NCBI RefSeq assembly: GCF_003402415.2
Contig: NZ_AP036014.1
Location: forward strand, 3,534,001 to 3,598,000
Length of the DNA stretch: 64,000 bases
Origin: Cupidesulfovibrio sp000226255
GTDB taxonomy: Bacteria; Desulfobacterota; Desulfovibrionia; Desulfovibrionales; Desulfovibrionaceae
Direction: 5' to 3'
In this document: positions 43,942 to 52,858 of the stretch, piece after piece
How the letters are laid out: each line of letters opens with the position of its first letter
How positions within the stretch are numbered: position 1 is the stretch's first letter
Translations under genes and position numbers: made by a program
The notes under the pieces: model-generated
Databases searched by the model: none
What the model was told of the DNA's origin: nothing
The model's input: the letters and a program-made list of their open reading frames with translations, nothing else

Positions 43942-46272
43942 ATGCGGGGCAATGCGGGATTCTTCGACAGGTTGAACACCAGGATCGGCGCGCTGGTCGT
44001 CACGCTGCTGGTCATCGGGTTCGCGGGGCTTGGCTGGTACGTCGTGGCATCCACCATGGATCTTGCGCTGGACCTGCAGCGCTCCGGATCGCAGGCGCTG
44101 GTCCGGACGGCCAAGACGGCCACGGACATCTATCTGGGCAACCAGAAGAAACTGGCCATCGCCCTGGCTCGCCAGCGGGCTGTTATCGAGGCGGTGGTGG
44201 ACGGCCAGGACGAAAACGGCGTGGCCCAGAACCGCTTCCGCGACTATCTGAAGACGTACGGCGAGATTTGGTCGGCCTACGCCTTCGACAAACGCGGCGT
44301 GGTCATCGTCGGGGCCAACAACGGCGGCGTGGACGAGCGGGGGCAGGACAAGACCAAGCACCCCGTGGTCCGGCAGGTGCTGGACGGCAGCGAACTGGCC
44401 CTGGACAAGTCGGTGCAAAAGGCCGAAGGCGACCGGCTGGTCTTCCGCATGGCGGTGCCGCTGCGCGATGCCTCGGGGGCGCTCATCGGCGGGGTGCAGG
44501 TGGCGTTCGACTTCAACGCCTTCACCGAAAGCGCCATCTCGCCCATCAAGATCGGCGATACGGGCTACCTCTATCTGCTGGACGGGGACGGCACCTTCAT
44601 CTCCCACCCCGACCCGGCCACCCTGCTGCAACCCGGCAAGGATCTGCCCTTCGTGCGCGACATGCTGGGCAAGCAGGATGGCGTGCTGGAATATGATTTC
44701 AAGGGGCAGCGCAAGCTGGCGGTGTTCAACCGCATCGCCCAGACCGGCTGGATTCTGGCGGGCACGGTAAACGAATCGGAACTGCTGGAGGACGCATACT
44801 CGCTGCGCAACGTGGTGGCGGGCATCGCGGTGACGGTCTGTATCCTGCTGGCGACCGCCATGGTGCTGGTGGTGCGCAGGCTGGTGGTGGTGCCGTTGCA
44901 GGCCGTGGGGCGCTTTGCAGCGGACATTGCCGGGGGCGACTTCGGCACCAGCCTCGAGGGCAACTTCACCTGCGAACTGGCGGATCTTGCCGACAACACC
45001 CGGCGCATGAAGGACCGCATCAAGCACGAACTGGGCTTTGCGCGGGGGGTGCTGGAAGGCATTCCCACGCCCTGCGGCATCGTGGCGCCCGACTTCACCA
45101 TGTCCTGGGCCAACACCCAGATATGTGAACTGCTGGGCAGGCCCAAGCCGCCCGCCGAATATTACGGAATGAAATCCGGTGAGTTCTACTGGTTCGACCC
45201 CAACCGCGAAACGATGTCCGACAAGGCCATCAAGGAGCGGCGCACCCTTACCGGGCAAACCGTGTGGACGTCGCAGGACGGCAGGCGCACCGTGCACATC
45301 AGCGTGGTGACCACGCCGTTCTACGACATGGACGGCGGGCTGCTGGGCTCCATCTCGTTCTGGAACGACATCAGCGAGATGGTGGAAAGGCAGCAGCAGA
45401 TCGAGGCCCAGCGCGACCGCATCGCCGAGGCGGCCCGTGCCGCCATGGACGTTTCGGCACGGCTGTCCACGGCGGCGGAAGAACTTTCGTCGCAGATAGA
45501 AGAATCGAGCCGGGGCACGGAAAACCAGAAGACCCGCGTTGCCGAATCGGCCACGGCCGTCGAGCAGATGAACGCCTCGATCCTGGAGGTTGCGCGCAGC
45601 GCGGGCAGCGCCGCGGAAAACGCCGACCTCGCCAAGTCGCGCGCCGAACAGGGCGAGCAGGTGGTGCAGGACACGGTACGCTCCATCCGCGCCCTGCGCG
45701 ACCGCATGTCGGAAATGGGCGGCAGCCTGCACGAGCTGGGCAGGCAGGCCGACGGCATCGGGACCATCATCGAGATGATCTCGGACATCGCCGACCAGAC
45801 CAACCTGCTGGCGCTGAACGCGGCCATCGAGGCGGCCCGCGCCGGGGACGCCGGGCGCGGCTTTGCCGTGGTGGCCGACGAGGTGCGCAAGCTGGCGGAA
45901 AAGACCATGAGCGCCACCGGAGAGGTGGGCCAGGTCATCCGGGCCATTCAGCAGGTGACCCAGAAGAGCGTGGACCTGATGGGCCTGGCCGACGCCGAAG
46001 CCACCGCCTCGGCCGACCGCTCCGCCCAGTCCGGCGCGTCGCTGCGCGAGATACTGAGCGTTTCGGTGGACACGGCGGACATGGTGCGCTCCATCGCCTC
46101 CGCCGCCGAGGAACAATCCGCCGCCAGCGAGCAGATCGCCCGCGCCACCGAGGAACTCAACGTCATCTCCGGCGAGACGGCCGAAGCCATGAACCAGTCT
46201 GCCCTGGCCATCGCCGAGGTGGCCCGCATGGCCGAGGAACTGCGCGCCATCATCGAGGGCATGAAGTCGTAG
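43942..46272 (+). CDS. Methyl-accepting chemotaxis protein with dCache-like and PAS domains
   Basis: A 776-residue receptor. TM1 about 15-37; extracytoplasmic dCache-like domain about 40-285 (YAFDKRGVVIVGANN; IGDTGYLYLLDGDGTFISHP); TM2 about 290-312; HAMP about 313-365. A cytoplasmic PAS-like domain lies at about 370-480 (GIPTPCGIVAPDFTMSWANT). The signalling domain has the conserved hairpin DQTNLLALNAAIEAARAGDA and GFAVVADEVRKLAEKT (about 615-655). No C-terminal CheR-binding pentapeptide. Ribosome site AGGGAGGC. It is transcribed alone from a sigma-28-type promoter, like flagellin, and closed by a terminator. Confidence 0.94.
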   Translation: MRGNAGFFDRLNTRIGALVVTLLVIGFAGLGWYVVASTMDLALDLQRSGSQALVRTAKTATDIYLGNQKKLAIALARQRAVIEAVVDGQDENGVAQNRFRDYLKTYGEIWSAYAFDKRGVVIVGANNGGVDERGQDKTKHPVVRQVLDGSELALDKSVQKAEGDRLVFRMAVPLRDASGALIGGVQVAFDFNAFTESAISPIKIGDTGYLYLLDGDGTFISHPDPATLLQPGKDLPFVRDMLGKQDGVLEYDFKGQRKLAVFNRIAQTGWILAGTVNESELLEDAYSLRNVVAGIAVTVCILLATAMVLVVRRLVVVPLQAVGRFAADIAGGDFGTSLEGNFTCELADLADNTRRMKDRIKHELGFARGVLEGIPTPCGIVAPDFTMSWANTQICELLGRPKPPAEYYGMKSGEFYWFDPNRETMSDKAIKERRTLTGQTVWTSQDGRRTVHISVVTTPFYDMDGGLLGSISFWNDISEMVERQQQIEAQRDRIAEAARAAMDVSARLSTAAEELSSQIEESSRGTENQKTRVAESATAVEQMNASILEVARSAGSAAENADLAKSRAEQGEQVVQDTVRSIRALRDRMSEMGGSLHELGRQADGIGTIIEMISDIADQTNLLALNAAIEAARAGDAGRGFAVVADEVRKLAEKTMSATGEVGQVIRAIQQVTQKSVDLMGLADAEATASADRSAQSGASLREILSVSVDTADMVRSIASAAEEQSAASEQIARATEELNVISGETAEAMNQSALAIAEVARMAEELRAIIEGMKS

Positions 46273-46325
46273 CTTGGGCGGCGGGATACGTTCTTTCCCG
46301 GATGCTCCGGGCAGATGAAAAAAGG

Positions 46326-46354
46326 AAAGGCTCCCGGTAACGGGAGCCTTTTTT
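46326..46354 (+). terminator. Rho-independent terminator after chemoreceptor
   Basis: AAAGGCTCCCG / CGGGAGCCTTT, GTAA loop, ending in TTTTTT (46349-46354). Textbook form. Confidence 0.92.
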
Positions 46355-46495
46355 ATCGGCGGCGTGGCCCGCCCCATGGCCTGACGCCAGAACCGCCTAA
46401 GCGGATGCCCCCTCGGCCCGTACAGCGAGCCGGGGCCACTGGGGCATGCCGCCCCCCACGGAACCGGCCCCAGGGCGGCACGCAAGGCGGCATGA

Positions 46496-47764
46496 TCACC
46501 GGCCGGATACGAGGGCGAAGCGGTCTTCCAGTAGTGCGATGTCCGGCCCGGACACGCCGCACTCCGTGAAATGTGCGCGCCAGTCCTGCATTTCCCGCCG
46601 CATGTCCGCAACCATGGCCTCGGCCTCGCCCCGGCGCAGGCCGAACGGCTCCGGCATGCTCAACACATTCTCGATGGACGCCTCGCGCCCCATGCGGCCG
46701 CAGGCCAGCGCCAGTTCCGGCTGACGAAAGCCGACCTGCGCGGGCACCACGTCGAAGACCGGGGTCATGGAAATTCCGCTACGGCGCACGAAGAACGCGT
46801 GATTTCTGGGGTGGTCGTCCACGTTACGGCACAGCACGTTGAACGCCATGCGCCGGAACAGTTCGTGCCCGGCCCGCTCGTCGCCATGCTGCCGCGCGAC
46901 CTGGGCAAGGTCCTGATACGAGCCCCAGTCCCCGTCCTCGCTGATCCTGCGGTTGAGCGTGAACCCGGAAACGAAGTGTACCGGCTCGCCGTCTTCGTCG
47001 CGGTCGAAGCGGCGCACCAGCAACACCCCGACGCCGTCCACCTCTTCCACCCGGGTGCGCGCGGCGGCAATGCCGCACCGCGCGGCCAGGGTCATGGTGG
47101 CGTGTTCCACGCGCGGCTCGTTCCACACGTCGCCCCGCTTGGGAAACTTGGCGATGCACTCGACGCCGTCCACGGACACCAGGGCCTTGGGCCTTCCGCC
47201 GCCAACGCTCAAGGACGATGCCAACGCCCGCAGAAAGACCTCTTCCGGCAGCCTGCGGCGCAACGCATCGAGGTTTGCGTCGTCATCAACCCTGTCCACC
47301 TCCGCCACCACGCGCGCAACCCGGCCAAGGTCGGCCTCGTGCAGGGAAAAGACCTCGCCCGTGGCCCACGCGGCCATGGACGCCGGGCCGTCCGGCGAAC
47401 CGCCGAACGCCAGCGCGCCTATCCGGTTGCGTGAATGCGCCGCTGTCAGCACCTCCACCTCGGTCAACGTGCCCGCAGGACGCCCGGCCAGCAGCCCCAG
47501 CAGCTTGCGGCCCCATTTGTCGGGGGCGGCATCGCGCAGGGCCGGGAAGATGGAGGTTCCCGGCGGCGTCACGGCCACCTGCGGCATGTACAGCGGCAAG
47601 GACACCGGGTCGATGGGGATGGCATCGGGCAGGACCGCGTAATTGCGGCCATAACCCAGGGTGCATCGCCGCCCCCCGGCGTACTCCGCCAGCAGGGCGG
47701 CGGGGACATAGCCCCTGCCCTTCAGCCAGACGAAAATGTAGATGGGGCCGCCCTCAGAAGTCAT
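46496..47764 (-). CDS. hipA: HipA-like kinase toxin
   Basis: A 422-residue protein. The N-terminal couple_hipA-like part (YIFVWLKGRGYVPAALLAEY) is followed by the kinase core: SVGGGRPKALV (the flexible Ser/Gly loop that is autophosphorylated in HipA), NVDDHPRNHAFF (catalytic Asp, about residue 315) and TPVFDVVP (metal-binding Asp, about 335). E. coli HipA phosphorylates glutamyl-tRNA synthetase and causes dormancy; the target here is unknown. The start at 47764 overlaps the antitoxin end by 11 bases; another in-frame ATG lies at 47782. All key residues appear intact. Confidence 0.9.
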   Translation of the reverse strand: MTSEGGPIYIFVWLKGRGYVPAALLAEYAGGRRCTLGYGRNYAVLPDAIPIDPVSLPLYMPQVAVTPPGTSIFPALRDAAPDKWGRKLLGLLAGRPAGTLTEVEVLTAAHSRNRIGALAFGGSPDGPASMAAWATGEVFSLHEADLGRVARVVAEVDRVDDDANLDALRRRLPEEVFLRALASSLSVGGGRPKALVSVDGVECIAKFPKRGDVWNEPRVEHATMTLAARCGIAAARTRVEEVDGVGVLLVRRFDRDEDGEPVHFVSGFTLNRRISEDGDWGSYQDLAQVARQHGDERAGHELFRRMAFNVLCRNVDDHPRNHAFFVRRSGISMTPVFDVVPAQVGFRQPELALACGRMGREASIENVLSMPEPFGLRRGEAEAMVADMRREMQDWRAHFTECGVSGPDIALLEDRFALVSGR

Positions 47765-48095
47765 ATCTGGTGTCCCGTGCATCCCGGACGCGCTGCGGCA
47801 GCTTCGTTTCCGCCAGGAACTTGCCCTGCTCGTCCCGGTCAGGTGCGGCCACCAGCCGCAGGTCGCCCTCCAGTTGCAACACCCATAGCACGCTGGCCAA
47901 AATGCCCAGGCCAACCCCCGGCTCACCAGACTCGATGCGTTGAATGGTCCGCCGCGAGGTGTGCGCCAGTTGCGCAAGCCGAAGCTCGCTGAAACCGCGC
48001 CGCTTGCGGGCGACCTGAATATTTCGTCCCAGTTCGGCGCACAGGGCCACCAGTTCCGGGGGGAGTGACCCGCCTGATCTTTTCGCTGTAGTCAT
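47754..48095 (-). CDS. hipB: HipB-like antitoxin / helix-turn-helix regulator
   Basis: A 113-residue XRE-type regulator. HTH: LGRNIQVARKRRGFSELRLA followed by QLAHTSRRTIQRIESGEPGV. The C-terminal 40 residues are charged and would cover HipA. Start: the ATG at 48095 lies seven bases after a good -10 box, implying a leaderless mRNA; an ATG at 48113 would fall inside the promoter and is less likely. It binds and neutralises HipA and represses the operon, by analogy with hipBA. Confidence 0.87.
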   Translation of the reverse strand: MTTAKRSGGSLPPELVALCAELGRNIQVARKRRGFSELRLAQLAHTSRRTIQRIESGEPGVGLGILASVLWVLQLEGDLRLVAAPDRDEQGKFLAETKLPQRVRDARDTRYDF

Positions 48096-48102
48096 GACTA
48101 AA

Positions 48103-48130
48103 ATATTACCCATTAAACGCTTTAATGCAA
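48103..48130 (-). promoter_or_regulatory. hipBA promoter with internal operator
   Basis: Minus strand TTGCAT (48125-48130), 16 bases, TAATAT (48103-48108), then seven bases to the ATG. A palindrome ATTAAA-CGC-TTTAAT (48112-48126) sits between the two hexamers, where bound HipB would block polymerase. Confidence 0.75.
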
Positions 48131-48278
48131 CATATTTGATTCATTTGAGCGGAAAAACCCGAAGTGCGCCACCACACGCCCTTAAAAAACGAGGCCGCGG
48201 CGCATGGTCCGCGTGCATCAGGGGCCGTGCCAGGCCGTCCTGGGCGGGCTAGCCGACGCAGTGCGGACAGGCCAACGC

Positions 48279-48313
48279 AAAAAAGGGGTTCGTCCGGCAA
48301 GGACGAACCCCTT
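48279..48313 (-). terminator. Terminator of the tRNA-Val gene
   Basis: A 13-bp perfect stem AAGGGGTTCGTCC / GGACGAACCCCTT (48283-48313) is followed on the minus strand by TTTTTT. It lies 12 bases past the CCA end of the tRNA. Confidence 0.9.
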
Positions 48314-48324
48314 CATTTTCGGTA

Positions 48325-48400
48325 TGGTGGGCGGTGAGGGGATCGAACCCCCGGCATTCGGCTTGTAAGGCCGACGCTCTACCAGCTGAGCTAACCGCCC
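48325..48400 (-). tRNA. tRNA-Val (anticodon TAC)
   Basis: A 76-base gene including an encoded CCA. The acceptor stem GGGCGGT pairs with ACCGCCC; D arm GCTCAGCTGGTAGAGC; anticodon stem-loop TCGGC-CTTACAA-GCCGA gives anticodon TAC; T arm GGGGGTTCGATCCCCTC. All arms pair. It has its own terminator. Confidence 0.95.
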
Positions 48401-48689
48401 GGATGTCCCCGGCGGCAAGGCCGCCGTGGCGGCCCCGGTGTGTCGGAGCGGGCCGCGATGGGATACTGCTCATAGTGCAGGGACGGCGGTCATGTCAAAC
48501 CCCCCGCGCTTTTGCACTGGACAATGCGCCGCCGGGTATCTATGTAGCACTCGCGCGGCCTGACGCCGCGCCCCCGCGCCGCCCCGTGCCCGCCGGGCCG
48601 CCGTTTTTTCGCGGCGGCGGGCACCCGTGCCCGCGCCGCGCTTTCGCGATCACTTGCGAACCGGCCGACGGACCGTGAATCCGCCCCGC

Positions 48690-49844
48690 ATGCCCCCCAC
48701 CGCCCCCCGCACGTTGCGGCAGGACATCTCCCTGCTGCTCCGTTCCGCGCCGCCCAAGGCGCGCGCCGCCATCCTCGCCCTGCTGCCCGCCGCCAAGGCG
48801 GTGCTGGACACCGGCTGGCGGCCCGACATGCATGCCGCGCCCATCCGCAACTGGCGCGACCTGATGCAGCTGCTCTCCGGCCTTACCGCCCAGCGGCACG
48901 ACGCCGAAACCCTGCTGCGCGTCACCAGCGAGCTTCTGGGCATCGCCGATGAAATGGCCCCGCCGGAAGTGGTGCTGCGCGAAAGCGCCGCCGTGCTGCT
49001 GCGCGCCTTCCACGCCGACATGTTCGTCTGCCGACTGCGCGACGACGAGGGCGAATGGCAGATCATCGCGGCCGAACGCGAGGACGGCGGGCCCATCCCG
49101 CTCTTCTCGCCGGTGCTGGAAGAGGGCCTGGCGGGGCACCCGGTCATGCGCGCGGTGTGCGACGGCACCCGCCACGTGCTCTCCAACAACCTGATGGGCA
49201 TGGACCGGGGCGGCGACTCTTACGACTGCATGGCCTACAAGGTGGGCTACCGCTCGCGCCTGGCCTTCGTGCTGCGCGACCGGGGCGGCCGCCCGCCCTT
49301 CGGGCTGGTGCTGCTGTATTCCGAGCGCGAACACGGCTTCGACAGCTACGACGCCCGCTTCCTGGCCAAGTGCTCGCGCATCGTGGCCCTGACCACCGGC
49401 AGCCGCGTGGCCGTGGCCCGCGACGCGCTGGAAAAGGCCGCCGGGGCCGTGGCCCACCACGGCAACAACGCCCTGGCCATCTTGCGCAACCACGCGGAAT
49501 ACTGCGCCGAACTGCTTGACGACATGGCCGACGACTGGGACGACGCCATGCACGCCGCCGACGATCTGCGCGAACTGCTGCCCGAAGGCTCCAAGGCCCA
49601 CGCCGCCGCCGCGCGGCTGGCCGACGTGTTGCACCGCATGGACACCACGCAGCTGACGGAACAGCTGGACGGCGTGCTGCGCTCCACCCGGCGCATCGCC
49701 CGCATCATCGACGCGCTGGAGGAATCGGCCGAACGGCCGCGCCTGATGCACTACGTGCTGGGCCGCCACGTGCTGGACCTGGGCAACCCGGCGGACGAGG
49801 AAGAGGAAATGGAAACCCTGCGCAAGACCTGCTGCACGGCCTGA
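48690..49844 (+). CDS. GAF protein with histidine-kinase-like helical domain, no ATPase domain
   Basis: A 384-residue soluble protein. A GAF-like domain (about 90-240) contains VLSNNLMGMDRGGDSYDCMA and SRLAFVLRDRGGRPPFGLVL. A helical region (about 245-370) follows with AAGAVAHHGNNALAILRNHA, resembling the His-containing helix of kinases (AH-x-x-NN), and a second helix STRRIARIIDALEESAE. No N, G1 or G2 ATP-binding boxes follow. This is the layout of a phosphotransfer or degenerate kinase protein. Start uncertain: GTG at 48627 or 48675 is also possible; none has a good ribosome site. Confidence 0.7.
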   Translation: MPPTAPRTLRQDISLLLRSAPPKARAAILALLPAAKAVLDTGWRPDMHAAPIRNWRDLMQLLSGLTAQRHDAETLLRVTSELLGIADEMAPPEVVLRESAAVLLRAFHADMFVCRLRDDEGEWQIIAAEREDGGPIPLFSPVLEEGLAGHPVMRAVCDGTRHVLSNNLMGMDRGGDSYDCMAYKVGYRSRLAFVLRDRGGRPPFGLVLLYSEREHGFDSYDARFLAKCSRIVALTTGSRVAVARDALEKAAGAVAHHGNNALAILRNHAEYCAELLDDMADDWDDAMHAADDLRELLPEGSKAHAAAARLADVLHRMDTTQLTEQLDGVLRSTRRIARIIDALEESAERPRLMHYVLGRHVLDLGNPADEEEEMETLRKTCCTA

Positions 49845-50149
49845 CCCTGCGTCCCGTCCCCCCCGTCGCCAACCTGCGGTGGTCCAGCCACTGTTCCCCG
49901 GCCACACTGCCCTACCTGCCAGCTTCATCCACCTGCCTGACAGGGTGCCCCCCTCGCTTTCCCTCGCAACGAACACATTCTCCTCCGGACATCCGGACGG
50001 TGACCGAGCACGAAAAGAGCGCCGATGGATGCGATCCATCGGCGCTCTCGCGTTGCGGCTTCACAAGGGGGGCCGTCCGGCCCGGCGACCGGGCTCCGCT
50101 GCCCGTCAGACAGATAGTGGCTGCCTTGGCCGGGCCTGGCTGACCTTGG
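49845..50149. other. Convergent intergenic region
   Basis: Only the hairpin at 50012-50048 was recognised; no gene. Confidence 0.5.
50012..50048 (-). terminator. Terminator of the polysaccharide-export operon
   Basis: AGAGCGCCGATGGA (50016-50029) pairs perfectly with TCCATCGGCGCTCT (50035-50048), extended by one pair; TTTTCG follows on the minus strand. It lies about 100 bases past the last minus-strand gene. Confidence 0.75.
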
Positions 50150-50392
50150 CTAGTCTTCGCGCCCGCCCCCGGCGTTCTCGTCCTCTATCAGGCGGCCCTT
50201 GTGCTTGGGGGCGTCGCGCCGCTTGCGGCGCTTGTCCTCCTGCACGCGGGTGCGCAGATCCAGCGGCGCGTCCAGCAGGGCATCGCGCCGGGCGGCGCGC
50301 AGGGCGCGGCGTTCCTCGTCGGTGAGGCCCGCTTCCGAAGCGTCCTTGCCGGTACGCTTCATGTCGGCACCCTTCATGTCGGCATCCTTCAT
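50150..50392 (-). CDS. Small highly charged protein
   Basis: An 80-residue protein with no recognised family. The N-terminus is a short repeat, MKDADMKGADMK, then a K/R/D/E-rich body (LTDEERRALRAARRDALLDA; QEDKRRKRRDAPKHKG) predicted to be helical or disordered. A good ribosome site GGGGAGA lies upstream. It begins 27 bases after the export gene stop and belongs to that operon by position. Possibly nucleic-acid or membrane-lipid binding from its charge; no evidence for function. Confidence 0.55.
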   Translation of the reverse strand: MKDADMKGADMKRTGKDASEAGLTDEERRALRAARRDALLDAPLDLRTRVQEDKRRKRRDAPKHKGRLIEDENAGGGRED

Positions 50393-50419
50393 GTCCGTCT
50401 CCCCGCTGGCCCGGCGGGC

Positions 50420-52084
50420 CTACAGACCGATGACCACCTTGGTGGCCACGGCGATCTGGTAGAGAATCTGCGACATGTCCTTCACCGTCTGCAGGTTCTT
50501 GGAATCCACGCGCGGCAGCACCAGCAGCTGGTCGCCCGCCGCGATGGTGGTGTCGGCGGTGCGGAAGACCTCGCCGTTGGGGCGCACCAGCAGGATGGTG
50601 CCGGTATCCGCGCGGTTGGTGTAGCCGCCCGCGCCGCGCACGTAGTCCTTCAGGCGCTTGTCGCCGTTCCACACGATGGCCTGGGGCATGACAACCTCGC
50701 CGGTCACCAGCACCACGTCGCTCTTTTCGGGGATGACGATGACGTCGCCGTCCTCCAGCGCGATGTCGGCCACCTTGCCGCCGCTGCCCACCACCACGAT
50801 GCCCTCGGGCGTCACGTTGCGGGCCTTTTCGGCGAACTTGCCGATCATCTCCGCCTCGTGGTTGCGGATCTGCGCTTCTTCGGGGCTGGCCGAGGTGGCC
50901 GTGAACGAGCTTTCCTCCAGCCTGCGCAGGGCGTCCTCGATGGCGCGCTTCTGGCGGGCCGCCACGCTGCGCCGCTTGATGTACAGGCCGGTCAGGTCGG
51001 CCCGGTCGGCGTCCACGGCGATGTACTGCTGCACGTCGCGCAGGCGGGCGGTGCGCTTGAGCGGAAAGCGCGACGCCCCCCGGATGGCGCCTTGCACCTC
51101 GACCATGATGGTGTCGCCGGGGGTGTCGGCCAGAAACTCCACCCGGTCGCCGTCGGCCAGCGGCAGGGTGCGGAATTCGCGCAGGGGCAGGTACAGGTTG
51201 AACGGCGCGCCGTTGCGGGTGCCCACGATGCTGGCGTGCGAGGCCGTGGCCAGCGGGTCGGCCATTTCTGCCAGTTTCGCCCCGGTGGCCTCACCCTTGC
51301 GGAATTCAAAGCGCGCGGCGTTGCGTATCTCGCCGCTGGCGGACACGGCCGGACCCTTCTCGCCCACCACGATGGTGTCGCCGTCCTGCAAGCGCACCAG
51401 CGGCAGCGCGCCCTTGAGCGCGAAGGGGTACAGGTCGAAGCTGCCCATCTCCGCCCCGCCGCGCAGCAGGCGGATGGTGCGGTAGCTGCCGCGCCGGGGG
51501 TCGATGCCGCCCGCCCGGTCCAGGAAGGCCAGCACAGAATCGGACGGCGCGCCGTTGTACCGGCCCGGCTTCATGACGAACCCGGTGACGAAGACCGACA
51601 CCGGCCGCCCGTCCATGGGGCTGACGTAGACCTGCACGTTCTCCACGCCCGATGCGCTGAGCTTGCTGCGGATGGCCTCGGCCACCTGGGCCTGGGCCAG
51701 GCCCGCCACGGGCACGGCCCCCAGGTCCTGCAACTCGATGTCGCCCGCGTCGGTCACCGTGACCACGCCGTCGTAGTTGCGGTCGCCCCACAGGCGCAGC
51801 ACCAGCCGGTCGCCGGGGGCCAGTTCGCGGGCCTCGGCGCTGCGGGCCTGCCCGAAGTTGCCCTGGAACAGGTTGGCGGCGAAGGGCGGCAGGTCCGACG
51901 TGACGGATGCGGCGGCCGCCGGGGCGGACGCGGGCGACTTGGCTTCGGCCGGGGCCGCGAACGCGGCCCCGCGCGCCGGGCCGAATGCCGCGGCCAGCAG
52001 GAACAGGACGAAAAGAGCGGGCAACCACGCCGCGGCGCCGGTGCGGCGCGACGTGGCGCGGGGGGAAAACAAGGCGGTGTCCAT
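50420..52084 (-). CDS. Polysaccharide export protein (Wza/KpsD-like, SLBB domains)
   Basis: A 554-residue exported protein. A signal peptide (about 1-43, ending AFAAPA) is followed by the Poly_export domain, LAPGDRLVLRLWGDRNYDGV and VTVTDAGDIELQDLGAVPVA, then several SLBB-type repeats (VFVTGFVMKPGRYNGAPSDS; VLVTGEVVMPQAIVWNGDKR). It has no lipobox Cys, unlike Wza, and the length is that of KpsD-type periplasmic exporters. It should guide capsule or exopolysaccharide across the periplasm and outer membrane. No synthesis or polymerisation genes are in the window, so this is a partial system here. Confidence 0.88.
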   Translation of the reverse strand: MDTALFSPRATSRRTGAAAWLPALFVLFLLAAAFGPARGAAFAAPAEAKSPASAPAAAASVTSDLPPFAANLFQGNFGQARSAEARELAPGDRLVLRLWGDRNYDGVVTVTDAGDIELQDLGAVPVAGLAQAQVAEAIRSKLSASGVENVQVYVSPMDGRPVSVFVTGFVMKPGRYNGAPSDSVLAFLDRAGGIDPRRGSYRTIRLLRGGAEMGSFDLYPFALKGALPLVRLQDGDTIVVGEKGPAVSASGEIRNAARFEFRKGEATGAKLAEMADPLATASHASIVGTRNGAPFNLYLPLREFRTLPLADGDRVEFLADTPGDTIMVEVQGAIRGASRFPLKRTARLRDVQQYIAVDADRADLTGLYIKRRSVAARQKRAIEDALRRLEESSFTATSASPEEAQIRNHEAEMIGKFAEKARNVTPEGIVVVGSGGKVADIALEDGDVIVIPEKSDVVLVTGEVVMPQAIVWNGDKRLKDYVRGAGGYTNRADTGTILLVRPNGEVFRTADTTIAAGDQLLVLPRVDSKNLQTVKDMSQILYQIAVATKVVIGL

Positions 52085-52190
52085 GACGGGTGTCCGTAAT
52101 TGGCTACGCCGGGCGCGGTGTGCACCCGGCGGATGAAGACGTGGGCAGGCCCATGACCAATGTTCTGGCGGAAACGGCGCGGCAGGCCTG

Positions 52191-52592
52191 CTATTGCGCG
52201 GGGCGGGAAATCCCCTGTCCCCAGATGCGGGGGGCCATCTGCCACGCTACGTCGTCGCCGCTGCCAGCCGGGCGGCAGGCAATGACCACCTCTGCCTCGC
52301 CATGCTCGGAAAGCAGCGTGGCCCGGCGGCATTCCTCGCCCATGGCCGAGATGAACGCCCCTTCCACCACCACGCGGATGCCGGCGCCGAATTCCGGGTC
52401 GTCCAGCACGGCGGATGATCCGGCCGGGTTGCGGGTCATGAAGTCGAGAATGGGCTTGGCGGGCAGGGCCTGTTCCTGCTCCTGCGGCGCGGGCTGCTGA
52501 CGCCCCCCGCAGGCGGCGAGCAGGGCGGGCAGCACGCACAGGGCGCACAGGGCCAGCACGGCGGCGGGACGGAAGCGGCGGATGGCGAACAT
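52191..52592 (-). CDS. Small lipoprotein
   Basis: A 133-residue lipoprotein. Signal peptide with lipobox LLAACGG (Cys about residue 28), then a Q/P/E-rich linker (RQQPAPQEQEQALPA) and a compact domain with two Cys (GEECRRATLL and VVIACRPAG). The family is not recognised. GAGG lies upstream of the ATG. It is 106 bases before the export gene on the same strand and probably co-transcribed. It may assist the exporter in the outer membrane; that is inference. Confidence 0.75.
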   Translation of the reverse strand: MFAIRRFRPAAVLALCALCVLPALLAACGGRQQPAPQEQEQALPAKPILDFMTRNPAGSSAVLDDPEFGAGIRVVVEGAFISAMGEECRRATLLSEHGEAEVVIACRPAGSGDDVAWQMAPRIWGQGISRPAQ

Positions 52593-52858
52593 GAAATGAA
52601 CCTCGGGTGCGTGGGGAGTGTGTCGGTGTGGTGCGCCCGGTGTGCCCGGTGTACCTGACGTGCCCGGCGGACACGGTGCGCGTCCGTGCGGATGCCGCCT
52701 TCTATACTCCCGGCAACGGGCGGCTGTCCACTGGCGCGGGGGCGTCGGGCCGCCGTCACGCAACGGCTTTGCAATAAGAAGGACAGGGCCGGGGGCAAGA
52801 TGCAGGGGTGTCTCGGCCTGCCCTTCCCGCAACGTCCGCCCGCATGAAACCGGGCGGA

